This document shows positions 34,856-44,426 of a stretch of 64,000 nt of DNA, in pieces; within the stretch, counting starts at the first letter, position 1, and the number at the start of each line of letters is the position of its first letter. This stretch comes from Parabacteroides distasonis ATCC 8503 (GTDB taxonomy: Bacteria; Bacteroidota; Bacteroidia; Bacteroidales; Tannerellaceae), in NCBI RefSeq assembly GCF_000012845.1, contig NC_009615.1:4714501-4778500 (forward strand), in the 5' to 3' direction. A model generated the notes under the pieces. The model searched no databases. It saw only the letters and a list, made by a program, of their open reading frames with translations, and was not told the origin of the DNA. The translations under genes and the position numbers were made by a program.

Positions 34856-36024
34856 AAAATTGTTATTTATAACTGGGGTAGCAACTGTTACCCCGGTTAT
34901 TATACAAGCCCGGGACAAACTTCCTAATATCGTGATCTTTTTTATGGATGATATGGGATATGGCGATTTAACAATCACCGGTGCTTCTGGATATAACACG
35001 CCTACTATTGACCGACTGGCCTCTGAAGGAATGTTTTTTACCCACTTTTATGCAGCCCAACCTATAAGTAGCGCATCGAGAGCCGGATTAATTACAGGGT
35101 GTTATCCAAATCGAGTGGGGATTTCGGGGGCATTGATGCCTCAAGGCCGTATAGGAGTGGCCCCTAATGAGGAAACTCTTCCGGAAATGTTAAAAACTAG
35201 AGGTTATTCTTGTGGAATGGTCGGTAAATGGCATTTAGGTCACCTTTATCCATTTTTGCCTTTGCAACAAGGATTTGATGAGTATCTTGGGTTGCCTTAT
35301 TCCAATGATATGTGGCCAGTAGATTATGACGGGAATAGAGTGACTCCAGCATCTAATTTACCAAACAAATTACGGCATCCGGCATTACCATTAATCGACG
35401 GAAATGAAAAAATAAGAGAATTGTGGACATTGAATGATCAAGCCGAGCTTACTACATTATATACGGAACGGGCGATCCAGTTTATCAAAAAGAATCGTGA
35501 ACAACCATTTTTTCTTTACTTTGCTCACTCGATGCCACATGTTCCGCTTGCTGTATCCAACAAATTTAAAGGAAAGAGTAAACAAGGTTTATATGGGGAT
35601 GTCATGCTTGAGGTAGATTGGAGTGTCCAACAAGTTCTAGAAACAATAGAGGAATTAAACCTAGATGAAAATACTTTGATTATCTTTACGTCGGATAATG
35701 GGCCTTGGTTTAGTTTTGGTAATCATGCCGGGAGTACCGGAGGTTTGAGAGAAGCGAAAGCTACCACGTTTGAGGGAGGACAACGCGTTCCTTGTATCAT
35801 GCGTTGGAAAGGAGTGATTCCTAGAGGTACTGTTTGCAATCAATTAGCCAGTACGATTATATGATTTGCGTAGAGATCCGGGAGAAAGATATGATGTGAA
35901 AGATCAATATCCGGAGGTGGTTCGTCTATTACAATCTATAGCAGAAGAGGCTCGGTTGGATCTGGGAGATGATCTCACGGGACAAATAGGTTTGAATCGT
36001 CGGGAAGTAGGTTACATAAAATAA
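34842..36024 (+). pseudogene. arylsulfatase broken by an internal deletion and frameshift
   Basis: The first 340 codons encode a secreted sulfatase N-terminus (MDDMGYGDL metal site, formylglycine motif SSASR with Ser76 and GLITG, MVGKWHLGH), then stop at 35862-35864. Right after, in another frame, the normal C-terminal end follows (YDLRRDPGERYDV to GLNRREVGYIK, stop 36022-36024). The two parts total about 393 residues, roughly 90 fewer than usual, so about 270-300 bases are missing at 35,850-35,865. Its start overlaps the susD stop. Confidence 0.85.
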
Positions 36025-36030
36025 TTATAT

Positions 36031-37626
36031 ATGAAAAATACTATTAATTATGGAGCTATATTAGCCCCTGCCCTTTTGTTCTCCGCATGCGGAACAGGGC
36101 AAAAAGAAGTGGCAGAGAAGCCGCTCAATATCATTCATATCATGACGGATGATCATTCGTATCAAACTATTAGCGCTTATGGACATGCGCTAGGTAAATT
36201 GGCTCCTACACCAAATTTAGATCGTTTGGCTGCGGAAGGTATGTTATTCAGGCAAGCCTTTGTAGAGAATTCTCTGTCTACTCCTAGCCGTGCTTGTTTG
36301 ATGACCGGTCTTTACAGTCACCAAAACGGACAAAGACAGTTAGGAAAAGGTATTGATACGACAAAAGTATTCTTCTCTGAAATCTTACAACAGCACGGTT
36401 ATCAGACAGGTGTTGTCGGTAAATGGCATATGCAATGTGAGCCGAAAGGTTTTGATTATTATCATGTGTTATGGGATCAAGGAGATTATTATAATCCGGA
36501 GTTCAAAAGTAAAGAATCGAATGGCAAGTATGTAAAAGAAGAGGGATATGCGACGACCCTTACGACCGATCACGCTATCGAGTTTTTGGAAGAGAGGGAT
36601 AAGGATAAGCCTTTCTGCCTGCTGGTTCATCATAAGGCTCCACATCGTAACTGGATGCCGGATACGAAATATATGGATTTATATGAGGATGTAGAGTTCC
36701 CATATCCAGATACTTTCAATGATAATTATGCCACTCGTTGCGATGCCGCACGTACACAAGAGATGAGTATAGACAAAAATATGACTTTGGTTTATGATTT
36801 GAAGGTAGATGAGCTTAAAGATAAGGAGGCTTATAAAAAGGAATGGAATATTGATGGTTGGCAGGCCTCTTTGGATCGTATGACCCCGGAACAACGGGAG
36901 GCTTGGATCGCTTCTTATAAGCCTCGTAACGAAAAATTCATTAACGAGAACCTGAAAGGTGAGGATTTGGTTAAATGGAAATATCAACGTTATATCAAGG
37001 ATTACGTACGTTGCATCAAATCTATTGACGATGAGGTGGGACGTTTGATCGCCTATCTGGAAAAAGAAGGACTTATGGATAATACCGTGATCGTTTATAC
37101 CTCGGATCAAGGTTTTTACATGGGTGAACATGGGTGGTTCGACAAACGTTTCATGTATGAGGAATCTTTCCGTACGCCGTTGATTATCCGTTATCCTGCT
37201 AAAATCAAGGCGGGAAGTGAATGTACAGCCTTAGTACAGAACATTGACTATGCCCCAACTTATCTGGATATAGCCGGTATCGAGAAACCTGATTATATGG
37301 TAGGAACTTCTTTAGTTCCCTTGTTTGGAGGCGAGACACCAAAAGATTGGCGCAAGTATCTGTATTATCATTATTATGATTATCCAGCTATCCATATGGT
37401 ACGTCGTCACGATGGCGTGCGTGACAGTCGTTATAAATTGATCCATTTCTATGGAGAGAAGAATGAGCATAATGACGCGATTAATTGCAACGAGCTTTAC
37501 GATTTGCAAAGTGATCCGAATGAGCTGAATAATTTATACGATAATCCGGAATATGCTGATATCCAAACTCGCCTGCAAGCACGTTTGGATAAGTTCCGTG
37601 TAGACCAGAAAGTTGACGAATATTAA
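36031..37626 (+). CDS. family S1 sulfatase (lipoprotein)
   Basis: The 531-residue sulfatase has a lipoprotein signal (LLFSAC, Cys20), an N-terminal metal site (IMTDDHSYQTI), the serine-type formylglycine motif STPSR with Ser83 followed by ACLMTG, VVGKWHMQ, and a C-terminal VYTSDQGFYMGEHGWFDKR. Serine-type sulfatases need the anaerobic maturase. The layout resembles N-acetylglucosamine-6-sulfatase and related host-glycan sulfatases, which is a guess at substrate. Last gene of the decaying glycan locus. Confidence 0.9.
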   Translation: MKNTINYGAILAPALLFSACGTGQKEVAEKPLNIIHIMTDDHSYQTISAYGHALGKLAPTPNLDRLAAEGMLFRQAFVENSLSTPSRACLMTGLYSHQNGQRQLGKGIDTTKVFFSEILQQHGYQTGVVGKWHMQCEPKGFDYYHVLWDQGDYYNPEFKSKESNGKYVKEEGYATTLTTDHAIEFLEERDKDKPFCLLVHHKAPHRNWMPDTKYMDLYEDVEFPYPDTFNDNYATRCDAARTQEMSIDKNMTLVYDLKVDELKDKEAYKKEWNIDGWQASLDRMTPEQREAWIASYKPRNEKFINENLKGEDLVKWKYQRYIKDYVRCIKSIDDEVGRLIAYLEKEGLMDNTVIVYTSDQGFYMGEHGWFDKRFMYEESFRTPLIIRYPAKIKAGSECTALVQNIDYAPTYLDIAGIEKPDYMVGTSLVPLFGGETPKDWRKYLYYHYYDYPAIHMVRRHDGVRDSRYKLIHFYGEKNEHNDAINCNELYDLQSDPNELNNLYDNPEYADIQTRLQARLDKFRVDQKVDEY

Positions 37627-37706
37627 GGTGCTAACTCTGTAAAATCATTTATTTTGTGTAAGTTTGGCGGATAGAAAGAATCATTCACCTAAAATACGAT
37701 TGTGAA

Positions 37707-38657
37707 ATGAAACTCAATTTATCCGCCAGATTTTTAATGCTGGTCCTGCTTTGTGGTTCTTGCGTATTGAACACGCCAAAGGAGGAGCTTGAATACAAGG
37801 GAATGAATACGCTACAGATATCAAATGTAGATGATTTGATATCTTTCTACCAATATGCGGATGACCGAATTCCTTTAATTAGCGGGCACCGAGGCGGACG
37901 GGGAAAAGGTTATCCTGAGAACAGTATGGAAACCTTTGAAAATACCCTCTCTTATACTCCTGCCACGTTCGAGATAGATCCGAGGTTAACCAAAGATAGT
38001 GTTATCGTCCTTTTCCACGATGATACACTGGAGCGTACCAGTAATGGGACCGGGAAAGTTTCTGATTATACTTGGGAAGAATTGCAAAATTTCCGTTTGA
38101 AGGATCCCGAAGGAAATATCACAAACTATCGTATCCCGACTTTAGAGGAAGCGATTCGTTGGGCCCGTGGAAAAACAATCCTAATCCTTGATAAGAAGGA
38201 TGTTCCGATGGAGCGCACTGCTCAGTTGATTACCGATATGCAAGCGGAACCTTATGTAATGATTACGGTTCATGATGGTGCCTCGGCTCGTTTCTTTTAC
38301 GAGAAAAATCCGAATTTCATGTTTGAGGCTTTCGTGAAAACGAAAGAAGCGGTTCAAGACTATGAGGATAACGGTATACCTTGGAGCCATATCATGGCTT
38401 ACGTAGGTCCGAAGATTACCCCCGAAGTCCGTGAGGTAATCGATATGTTGCATGAAAGAGGTGTCATGTGCATGATATCTACCGCTCCCTCCGACGATAA
38501 ACTATCCACACCCGAAAGTCGTGCTGAAGCATACCGTATGATCATCCGTCAAGGCGTGGACATCATAGAGTCTGACCGACCTATAGAGGTTGCTGAAGCG
38601 ATCTCTAGCTTGATTCCGGTTAGCAGTTCCAAAGGAAAGTTTTTCTCTACACTATAA
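37707..38657 (+). CDS. glycerophosphodiester phosphodiesterase
   Basis: The 316-residue protein has a lipoprotein-like signal (LLCGSC, Cys near 19) and the GDPD barrel with HRGGRGKGYPENSMETF (His61, Glu71) and VLFHDDTLERTSNGTG. It hydrolyses glycerophosphodiesters to glycerol-3-phosphate. It lies 80 bases after the sulfatase and 18 before the glutamine synthetase. Confidence 0.9.
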   Translation: MKLNLSARFLMLVLLCGSCVLNTPKEELEYKGMNTLQISNVDDLISFYQYADDRIPLISGHRGGRGKGYPENSMETFENTLSYTPATFEIDPRLTKDSVIVLFHDDTLERTSNGTGKVSDYTWEELQNFRLKDPEGNITNYRIPTLEEAIRWARGKTILILDKKDVPMERTAQLITDMQAEPYVMITVHDGASARFFYEKNPNFMFEAFVKTKEAVQDYEDNGIPWSHIMAYVGPKITPEVREVIDMLHERGVMCMISTAPSDDKLSTPESRAEAYRMIIRQGVDIIESDRPIEVAEAISSLIPVSSSKGKFFSTL

Positions 38658-38675
38658 ACATAATCAATATAAAAC

Positions 38676-40178
38676 ATGAACAAAGAACTAGAAATGACTC
38701 CCAACGTATTAGTGGAGTTTTTACAAAAGCCAGCGTCCGAGTTTACGAAAGAGGACATTATCCGTTATATCTATGAGAAAGATATCCAGATGGTTAATTT
38801 TATGTATCCTGCAGGCGACGGACGTTTGAAAACACTGAACTTTGTAATCAACAATGCAGCTTATCTGGATGCGATCTTGACTTGCGGTGAGCGTGTGGAT
38901 GGCTCTAGTCTTTTCTCGTTTATCGAGGCGGGGAGTAGTGACCTGTATGTGGTGCCCCGTTTCCGTACGGCTTTCGAGGATCCGTTTGCGGAATTACCTA
39001 CGCTTACCATGCTTTGCTCATTCTTCAATAAGGATGGAGAACCCTTAGAAAGTTCCCCGGAATATACCTTGCATAAAGCTTGTAAGGCTTTTCATGAGGT
39101 GACGGGAATGGATTTTGAGGCAATGGGTGAATTAGAATATTACGTAATCGCACCGGATGAAGGCGTTTTCCCTGCTACCGACCAAAAAGGTTATCATGAA
39201 TCCGCTCCTTACGCTAAGTTCAATGAGTTCCGGACGGAGTGCATGCACTGCATAGCGCAAGCCGGGGGACAAATTAAATATGGTCATTCGGAAGTTGGTA
39301 ACTTTACGTTAAATGGTTTGATCTATGAGCAAAATGAGATCGAGTTCTTACCATGTCCTGCGGAAAATGCAGCGGATCAATTGATGATCGCAAAATGGGC
39401 GATCCGCAATCTAGCGCATGAATATGGATATAACATCACTTTCGCTCCGAAAATTACGGTGGGAAAAGCAGGTTCCGGTCTGCATGTCCATATGCGTATC
39501 ATGAAAAATGGCAAGAATCAGATGTTAGCGAATGGTATCTTATCCGAAACCGCCCGTAAGGCTATCGCTGGAATGATGTGCTTAGCTTCCTCTATTACGG
39601 CTTTTGGAAATACGAACCCAACCTCATATTTCCGCTTGGTTCCACACCAAGAAGCACCTACGAATATTTGTTGGGGAGATCGGAATCGTTCAGTTTTAGT
39701 TCGTGTTCCGCTAGGTTGGGCCGCAAAAACGGACATGTGTGCTTTGGCGAACCCATTGGAACCTGCCAGCCATTATGATACGAGCCAAAAGCAAACGGTC
39801 GAGATGCGTTCACCGGATGGCTCCGCTGATTTATACCAATTATTGGCAGGATTGGCAGTTGCGTGCCGCCATGGTTTTGAGATCGATGATGCTTTGGAAA
39901 TCGCTGAGAAGACTTATGTAAACGTGAATATTCATAAAGAAGAGAATCAAGATCGCCTAAAGACATTGGATCAACTCCCAGACAGTTGCGCAGCCTCAGC
40001 CGCCCGTTTAAGACAACAGCGTGCTGTTTTTGAAAAATATAACGTATTTAGTCCGAGTATGATAGACGGCATCATCCATAAACTGGAATCTTATGATGAC
40101 GCTTCTTTACGCAAGGACCTAGAGAATAATCCGGAAGAGATGTTGAAGCTGGTCAATACTTATTTCCATTGTGGCTGA
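38676..40178 (+). CDS. glutamine synthetase (GSI type)
   Basis: The 500-residue protein has the GS beta-grasp (about 30-125) and catalytic domain: MGELEYYVIAPDEG, the ATP/metal-site FAPKITVGKAGSGLHVHMRI, SYFRLVPHQEAP and RNRSVLVRVPLGW. It makes glutamine from glutamate and ammonia, or a related ligation. A strong terminator follows. I cannot say whether it is the main GS of the cell. Confidence 0.88.
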   Translation: MNKELEMTPNVLVEFLQKPASEFTKEDIIRYIYEKDIQMVNFMYPAGDGRLKTLNFVINNAAYLDAILTCGERVDGSSLFSFIEAGSSDLYVVPRFRTAFEDPFAELPTLTMLCSFFNKDGEPLESSPEYTLHKACKAFHEVTGMDFEAMGELEYYVIAPDEGVFPATDQKGYHESAPYAKFNEFRTECMHCIAQAGGQIKYGHSEVGNFTLNGLIYEQNEIEFLPCPAENAADQLMIAKWAIRNLAHEYGYNITFAPKITVGKAGSGLHVHMRIMKNGKNQMLANGILSETARKAIAGMMCLASSITAFGNTNPTSYFRLVPHQEAPTNICWGDRNRSVLVRVPLGWAAKTDMCALANPLEPASHYDTSQKQTVEMRSPDGSADLYQLLAGLAVACRHGFEIDDALEIAEKTYVNVNIHKEENQDRLKTLDQLPDSCAASAARLRQQRAVFEKYNVFSPSMIDGIIHKLESYDDASLRKDLENNPEEMLKLVNTYFHCG

Positions 40179-40201
40179 AAATCTTTTTTATGGTTTCACA
40201 A

Positions 40202-40228
40202 GAGGGTGTGTCATGACACACCCTTTTT
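40202..40228 (+). terminator. terminator after glutamine synthetase
   Basis: A 22-base perfect palindrome (AGGGTGTGTCA and its complement, 40203-40224) followed by TTTTT. Confidence 0.85.
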
Positions 40229-40364
40229 ATGCCCTGCTTTCATTTCTTGAACTTTCCATTGCGTTTTTTTTGAATATCCGAGCACAAGAGAGGCCATAAA
40301 TTAAAACGAAAATATTCTAGAGAAGAAAAAAAAGATATAATAGTAAAAAAAACATGATAAAAAA

Positions 40365-40394
40365 TTGTTATTTACAAATAAAGGCTTACCTTTG
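40365..40394 (+). promoter_or_regulatory. strong Bacteroidota promoter upstream of the MATE gene
   Basis: TTG (40365-40367), 19 bases, TACCTTTG (40387-40394), an exact consensus. Start of transcription near 40401, about 283 bases before the MATE ATG. It is the only convincing promoter in the 40,230-40,683 gap. Confidence 0.7.
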
Positions 40395-40400
40395 CCAACA

Positions 40401-40537
40401 TCAAAACAAAATGATGTTATAAATTCATTTTGAAGTTATATGTTTTTCAAGTTTAACCTTGACTGTGAGCACAAAAGATTATCGCGAAGATCTTTTGAAC
40501 GGTTGGATAGAGACGTCTATTTAGCCGTTTTTTCTTT
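40401..40537 (+). ncRNA. structured leader or small RNA ending in a terminator
   Basis: A promoter at 40365-40394 and a terminator at 40498-40537 delimit about 137 bases with no gene. Inside are CAAAAGAT/ATCTTTTG (40472-40497) and two mutually exclusive pairings near 40397-40435: AACATCA with TGATGTT, or CAAAATGA with TTCATTTTG. Such alternative folding before a terminator is typical of attenuators and riboswitches; a free small RNA is the other reading. I do not recognise a known class. Confidence 0.5.
40498..40537 (+). terminator. internal terminator in the MATE leader
   Basis: AACGGTTGGATAGA (40498-40511) pairs with TCTATTTAGCCGTT (40516-40529) through G-C, A-T and three G-T pairs, loop GACG, followed by TTTTCTTTT. 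Lies 147 bases before the MATE start. Confidence 0.7.
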
Positions 40538-40683
40538 TAGCCCTATCCAATAAAGCTATTCAGCTATTTGACAGATACAGCTTTATTTGTCACGGAGATT
40601 TTATATCCTTTTATTTTATGGATTACGAAATAACATACTGCATAAAAGCGGTATGTTGTATCGCACTATTATACAGTTGAGCA

Positions 40684-41976
40684 ATGAATTATACATATAA
40701 ACAAATATGGCTCATCAACTTTCCTGTAATGATGAGCATCTTAATGGAACAATTAATCAATATTACGGATGCTGTTTTCTTAGGCCACGTTGGAGAGATA
40801 GAATTAGGAGCGTCCGCTATCGCCGGAATTTATTATTTAGCGATTTATATGCTTGGTTTTGGATTTAGCATTGGGTTGCAAGTAATGGTAGCTCGAAGGA
40901 ATGGAGAGCAAGATTACAAGGAAACCGGCAAGACCTTTTTTCAAGGCTTATTTTTCCTTTTGGGATTGGCTATCTTTCTTTACCTTCTCATTCATACGGT
41001 TTCCCCATTTATACTAAAGAAGCTGATCGTTTCCTCGGATATTTATCGAGCGGTAATTCTATACTTGGATTGGCGTAGCTTTGGATTGTTGTTTTCATTC
41101 CCATTTTTAGCGATACGTTCTTTTTTAGTGGGGATAACGCATACAAAAGCTCTATCTTGGGCTGCTGCCATAGCGGTATTAATCAATATTCCTTTAAATT
41201 TTTATTTGATATTCACTAGGGAATTAGGAATCTCGGGGGCGGCAATTGCCTCTTCTTTGGCAGAGATGGGCTCCTTTATGATGCTTTCCTTCTATATGTG
41301 GATACGATTGGATAAAGAAAAATATGGGTTAAGGCCGGTCTATAATGGTAATTTACTTATAAAAGTCTTGAAGTTATCAACATGGAGTATGCTTCATGCG
41401 CTTATTAGTGTAGCCCCTTGGTTCTTGTTTTTCGTTTCAATTGAACATTTGGGAAAAATAGAGTTAGCGATTTCCAATATAACCCGGAGCGTATCGGCTA
41501 TATTTTTTGTGATAGCGAATTCTTTTGCGCTTACAACAGGCTCATTAGTCAGTAATGCGATTGGTGCGGGAGAAGGGAAGACACTATTTTCAATCTGTAG
41601 TAAAATTCTGAAATTAGGTTATACCATAGGATTTCCCTTGGTTGCGATTGCTTTATTGTGTAATCGATGGATTATTGGTTTTTATACGAGTAATGAACTA
41701 TTGATACAATTAGCTTTTGCCCCTTTTGTTGTAATGTTGTTGAATTACACTTTCGCTTTACCGGGTTATGTATATTTGAATGCTGTCGGAGGAACAGGAA
41801 AGACACAAATGACTTTCCTTTTTCAAGTTACGACAACAGCCATATATTTGGTTTATCTTTATTGGTTATGTCGCTACACGCAAGCTCCTCTCGCAATCTA
41901 TTTAACAGCGGAATACGTCTTTGTAATTCTGTTGGCTACACAATCTATTTTTTATTTGAAAAAGAAACATTACTAA
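40684..41976 (+). CDS. MATE-family multidrug efflux transporter
   Basis: The 430-residue protein has twelve hydrophobic helices and the MATE N-terminal pattern (MSILMEQLINITDAVFLGHVG), with a second similar half starting near residue 230. It would export drugs or metabolites using a Na+ or H+ gradient. Transcription seems to pass through a leader with an internal terminator, so expression may depend on read-through. Confidence 0.9.
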   Translation: MNYTYKQIWLINFPVMMSILMEQLINITDAVFLGHVGEIELGASAIAGIYYLAIYMLGFGFSIGLQVMVARRNGEQDYKETGKTFFQGLFFLLGLAIFLYLLIHTVSPFILKKLIVSSDIYRAVILYLDWRSFGLLFSFPFLAIRSFLVGITHTKALSWAAAIAVLINIPLNFYLIFTRELGISGAAIASSLAEMGSFMMLSFYMWIRLDKEKYGLRPVYNGNLLIKVLKLSTWSMLHALISVAPWFLFFVSIEHLGKIELAISNITRSVSAIFFVIANSFALTTGSLVSNAIGAGEGKTLFSICSKILKLGYTIGFPLVAIALLCNRWIIGFYTSNELLIQLAFAPFVVMLLNYTFALPGYVYLNAVGGTGKTQMTFLFQVTTTAIYLVYLYWLCRYTQAPLAIYLTAEYVFVILLATQSIFYLKKKHY

Positions 41977-41989
41977 AAAACGAAGAAAG

Positions 41990-42124
41990 ATGATGACTAA
42001 AATATATCCACGTACGGGAAATAAACAAACCGTATATCTAAATACCATTATACAAGATCCTCAAATAGTGGGATTGGCCTATAGACAAGATTCGCCAGTG
42101 TTTACCATACATTATGAATGGTGA
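41990..42124 (+). pseudogene. remnant of a Vat/CatB-type acetyltransferase
   Basis: The 44-codon frame reads KIYPRTGNKQTVYLNTIIQD near its start, the N-terminal signature of hexapeptide-repeat xenobiotic acetyltransferases (streptogramin-type). After QDPQIVG it diverges and stops. The hexapeptide body is absent. It lies 13 bases after the MATE gene, so an export gene and an acetyltransferase may once have been neighbours. Confidence 0.6.
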
Positions 42125-42170
42125 TTTAGATGAGTTATTATCTATTGAGGATGACATATTTTTCTTGTCG

Positions 42171-44258
42171 CTATTTTAGGAACTGGTAAGAAGTAAAAAC
42201 CTTATTATGACGTTCTCCCAACTCATTTACCATTTGCTCGGCTTCTTCTTGGGAAATCAAACCCTGTTCCTTGAATTGTTCTATCCTCTTTTTTTCGTTG
42301 CTCAATAACATACGGACAGACTTGCGAGTCACAGCCTCTTTATATGATTTAGGATAATCAATGGATATTTTTGTGATAAAATTCGATGCTCTAGTTATAT
42401 TTTTACGGATCTCGACTTGTAAAAGCGACAAGCAACTTTCATATTCGGTAGAGACTGTTTCCGAGGAGCCAAACTCGTTAACCAGTTTCAAGGACTCTTT
42501 CTGGGCTATGATCAATCCCCTTGCCAAATCGTACCCTAAAATAATTCTGTCTTGATAGTAAATATCTGCCCATTTTTGGAAAAAACGAGAGAAAAACTTC
42601 ATACTGATTATCCATGAAGGTTCCTCACAGAATTCAAAAATATCGCCTCGGTCGCATAGAGGTTTCTTTCCGTCTCGATCGTATTGTTCATCAATTGCGG
42701 CATTTAAACGTCTTTGCGTCCCGGATGAAATGACACCGTTTGTGTATAGGCTCCAATAGAGCGAGCGCTCTCTATCCAAGATTCGTAGACGTATGTCTGC
42801 CATTACGTCTTTGGTACGGACAGGCATTTCCGGATATATTTCTTTTTGAGGTAGGAACTGTTCGACAATACTCCAGTCTGTTGCTTCCAACGCTTCCTTC
42901 TGTTTCAAATCTTTTAGGTATTTTTCAGAACCTTCGTACAACTGCTTTTTTACGCTATAATCCAAAAGAAGCTTGGAGGACGGTATCTCTGCCAATCCCA
43001 ATTTCTTTAGAAGCCAACCGATTGTAGTCGCATTTATTGTCAATGTTAAAGTTACAATCCCAGCCGTAAGGAAAAGTACTTGCCGACGTATTGGTTCTGG
43101 TATCGAAAAGGTATACGATACCATCAGTGCCATCGTTAGTCCCAATGCACCACGTAATCCTCCCCAACTCAAGATCGTGGACTCTCGCACCGACAAGCCA
43201 TATCCGGACCGTTTCATGATCGGATAAAATATGGTTATTATTAATATACGAATGATATTTATCCCGGCATATACACAGATAAGAATCAATAAATCCATCC
43301 ATGAGAAGTCTACCTTCAATGCTATTACGACACCTACAATTATGAATATCAATGTATTTGCTATGTGTGCCGCCAATTCCCAAAATTGACGCATGAATTT
43401 ATTGACCTGCGGTTTCAACCTCAGACGGCCCATGTAAGAGACTGTCAAACCGAAACCGACCAAAGCGATTACTCCCGATACTTCCAAATAATTTTGCGCT
43501 ATGACAAAAGTCATATAAGCGGAAAGAATCATCACGCTGTTTTGAAGCATCTCGTCTCCATTTACATTTGTGATAAATTGAATACACAAATAAGCCAAAA
43601 GCGTACCAACCAGGGCTCCTCCGGCAACGACCATGATAAAGTCCGCTACGGGAGAATCCGAAACACCAGTAGCGGTATAGGCTCCGAAAAACAGCATGAA
43701 AAGGACAATACCGGTTCCATCGTTTAGCATCGACTCGGCATCCACTAGCGTCGAGAAACGTTTACTGGTGCCTAGCTCTTTCAACAATGCGACAATGGCC
43801 ACTGGGTCTGTCGCACTTATCAAGGCTCCGAACATCAATGCAAATGTCCAGTTCCACCCTTCATAAGAAGGGGCGAACGTTCCGATCCCTATCATCAAGG
43901 CAGCCGTCAGCAACATCGCAATAATGACACCCGGTACGGACAATATAGTGGCATTTGTCAATGTTTTTCGAAAGATATGCACGTCCAGTTCATAAGCAGC
44001 GTCGAATATCAAGATCGGAAGAAAAATATAAAGTATCATATCGGGATTAGCATTTCCGGCAAAATCGATCGATGATTTTAATATAGGAATGCTTTCCAAC
44101 CAGCCTATCCGGTCAAACGTACCGATCAATAATCCAAAGGCAAATAGCCCGACCGTGTAAGGAAGAGGCATCTTTTTTAATCCGAATTTTAAAATCGCAC
44201 CTCCCATCAACCTTATCAATACAAAAAATAATGGGGCCAGTAAATTATTCGTTTCCAT
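42171..44258 (-). CDS. CPA1-family Na+/H+ antiporter
   Basis: The 695-residue protein has about twelve N-terminal membrane helices (1-430) with GALISATDPVAIVALLKELG and SMLNDGTGIVLF, the ion-binding region of NhaP/CPA1 antiporters, then a long cytoplasmic C-terminal domain (430-695) with helical regulatory segments. It expels Na+ and manages pH and salt. It has its own upstream sigma-54-like promoter and inverted motif, shared with the trehalose and kdp genes. Confidence 0.9.
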   Translation of the reverse strand: METNNLLAPLFFVLIRLMGGAILKFGLKKMPLPYTVGLFAFGLLIGTFDRIGWLESIPILKSSIDFAGNANPDMILYIFLPILIFDAAYELDVHIFRKTLTNATILSVPGVIIAMLLTAALMIGIGTFAPSYEGWNWTFALMFGALISATDPVAIVALLKELGTSKRFSTLVDAESMLNDGTGIVLFMLFFGAYTATGVSDSPVADFIMVVAGGALVGTLLAYLCIQFITNVNGDEMLQNSVMILSAYMTFVIAQNYLEVSGVIALVGFGLTVSYMGRLRLKPQVNKFMRQFWELAAHIANTLIFIIVGVVIALKVDFSWMDLLILICVYAGINIIRILIITIFYPIMKRSGYGLSVRESTILSWGGLRGALGLTMALMVSYTFSIPEPIRRQVLFLTAGIVTLTLTINATTIGWLLKKLGLAEIPSSKLLLDYSVKKQLYEGSEKYLKDLKQKEALEATDWSIVEQFLPQKEIYPEMPVRTKDVMADIRLRILDRERSLYWSLYTNGVISSGTQRRLNAAIDEQYDRDGKKPLCDRGDIFEFCEEPSWIISMKFFSRFFQKWADIYYQDRIILGYDLARGLIIAQKESLKLVNEFGSSETVSTEYESCLSLLQVEIRKNITRASNFITKISIDYPKSYKEAVTRKSVRMLLSNEKKRIEQFKEQGLISQEEAEQMVNELGERHNKVFTSYQFLK

Positions 44259-44287
44259 ATTGATTCACTATTTAACTGCAAGGAGCT

Positions 44288-44303
44288 GGCAATTTTTGAG
44301 CCA
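44288..44303 (-). promoter_or_regulatory. -24/-12 (sigma-54) promoter of the antiporter
   Basis: Minus strand TGGCTC-AAAAA-TTGCC, one or two mismatches from TGGCAC-N5-TTGCW with the key GG and GC ten bases apart. It lies 30-45 bases before the ATG at 44258. Confidence 0.6.
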
Positions 44304-44376
44304 ATAGCGTTCGAAGATATATAATTATTTAATAATGAGATATCTATGAGCTTTGTCCTATAAAAAGAGAATAAAA

Positions 44377-44416
44377 TCTCTTTCATAGTGAAAAAATATT
44401 TCCAAAATGAAAGAGA
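44377..44416. promoter_or_regulatory. inverted enhancer-like motif upstream of the antiporter
   Basis: TCTCTTTCA (44377-44385) and TGAAAGAGA (44408-44416) are perfect 9-bp inverted arms; the right one contains CAAAATGAAA (44403-44412). It lies about 75-130 bases upstream of the -24/-12 promoter, the usual distance for an NtrC-type activator site. Confidence 0.55.
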
Positions 44417-44426
44417 TACAGAAGGT

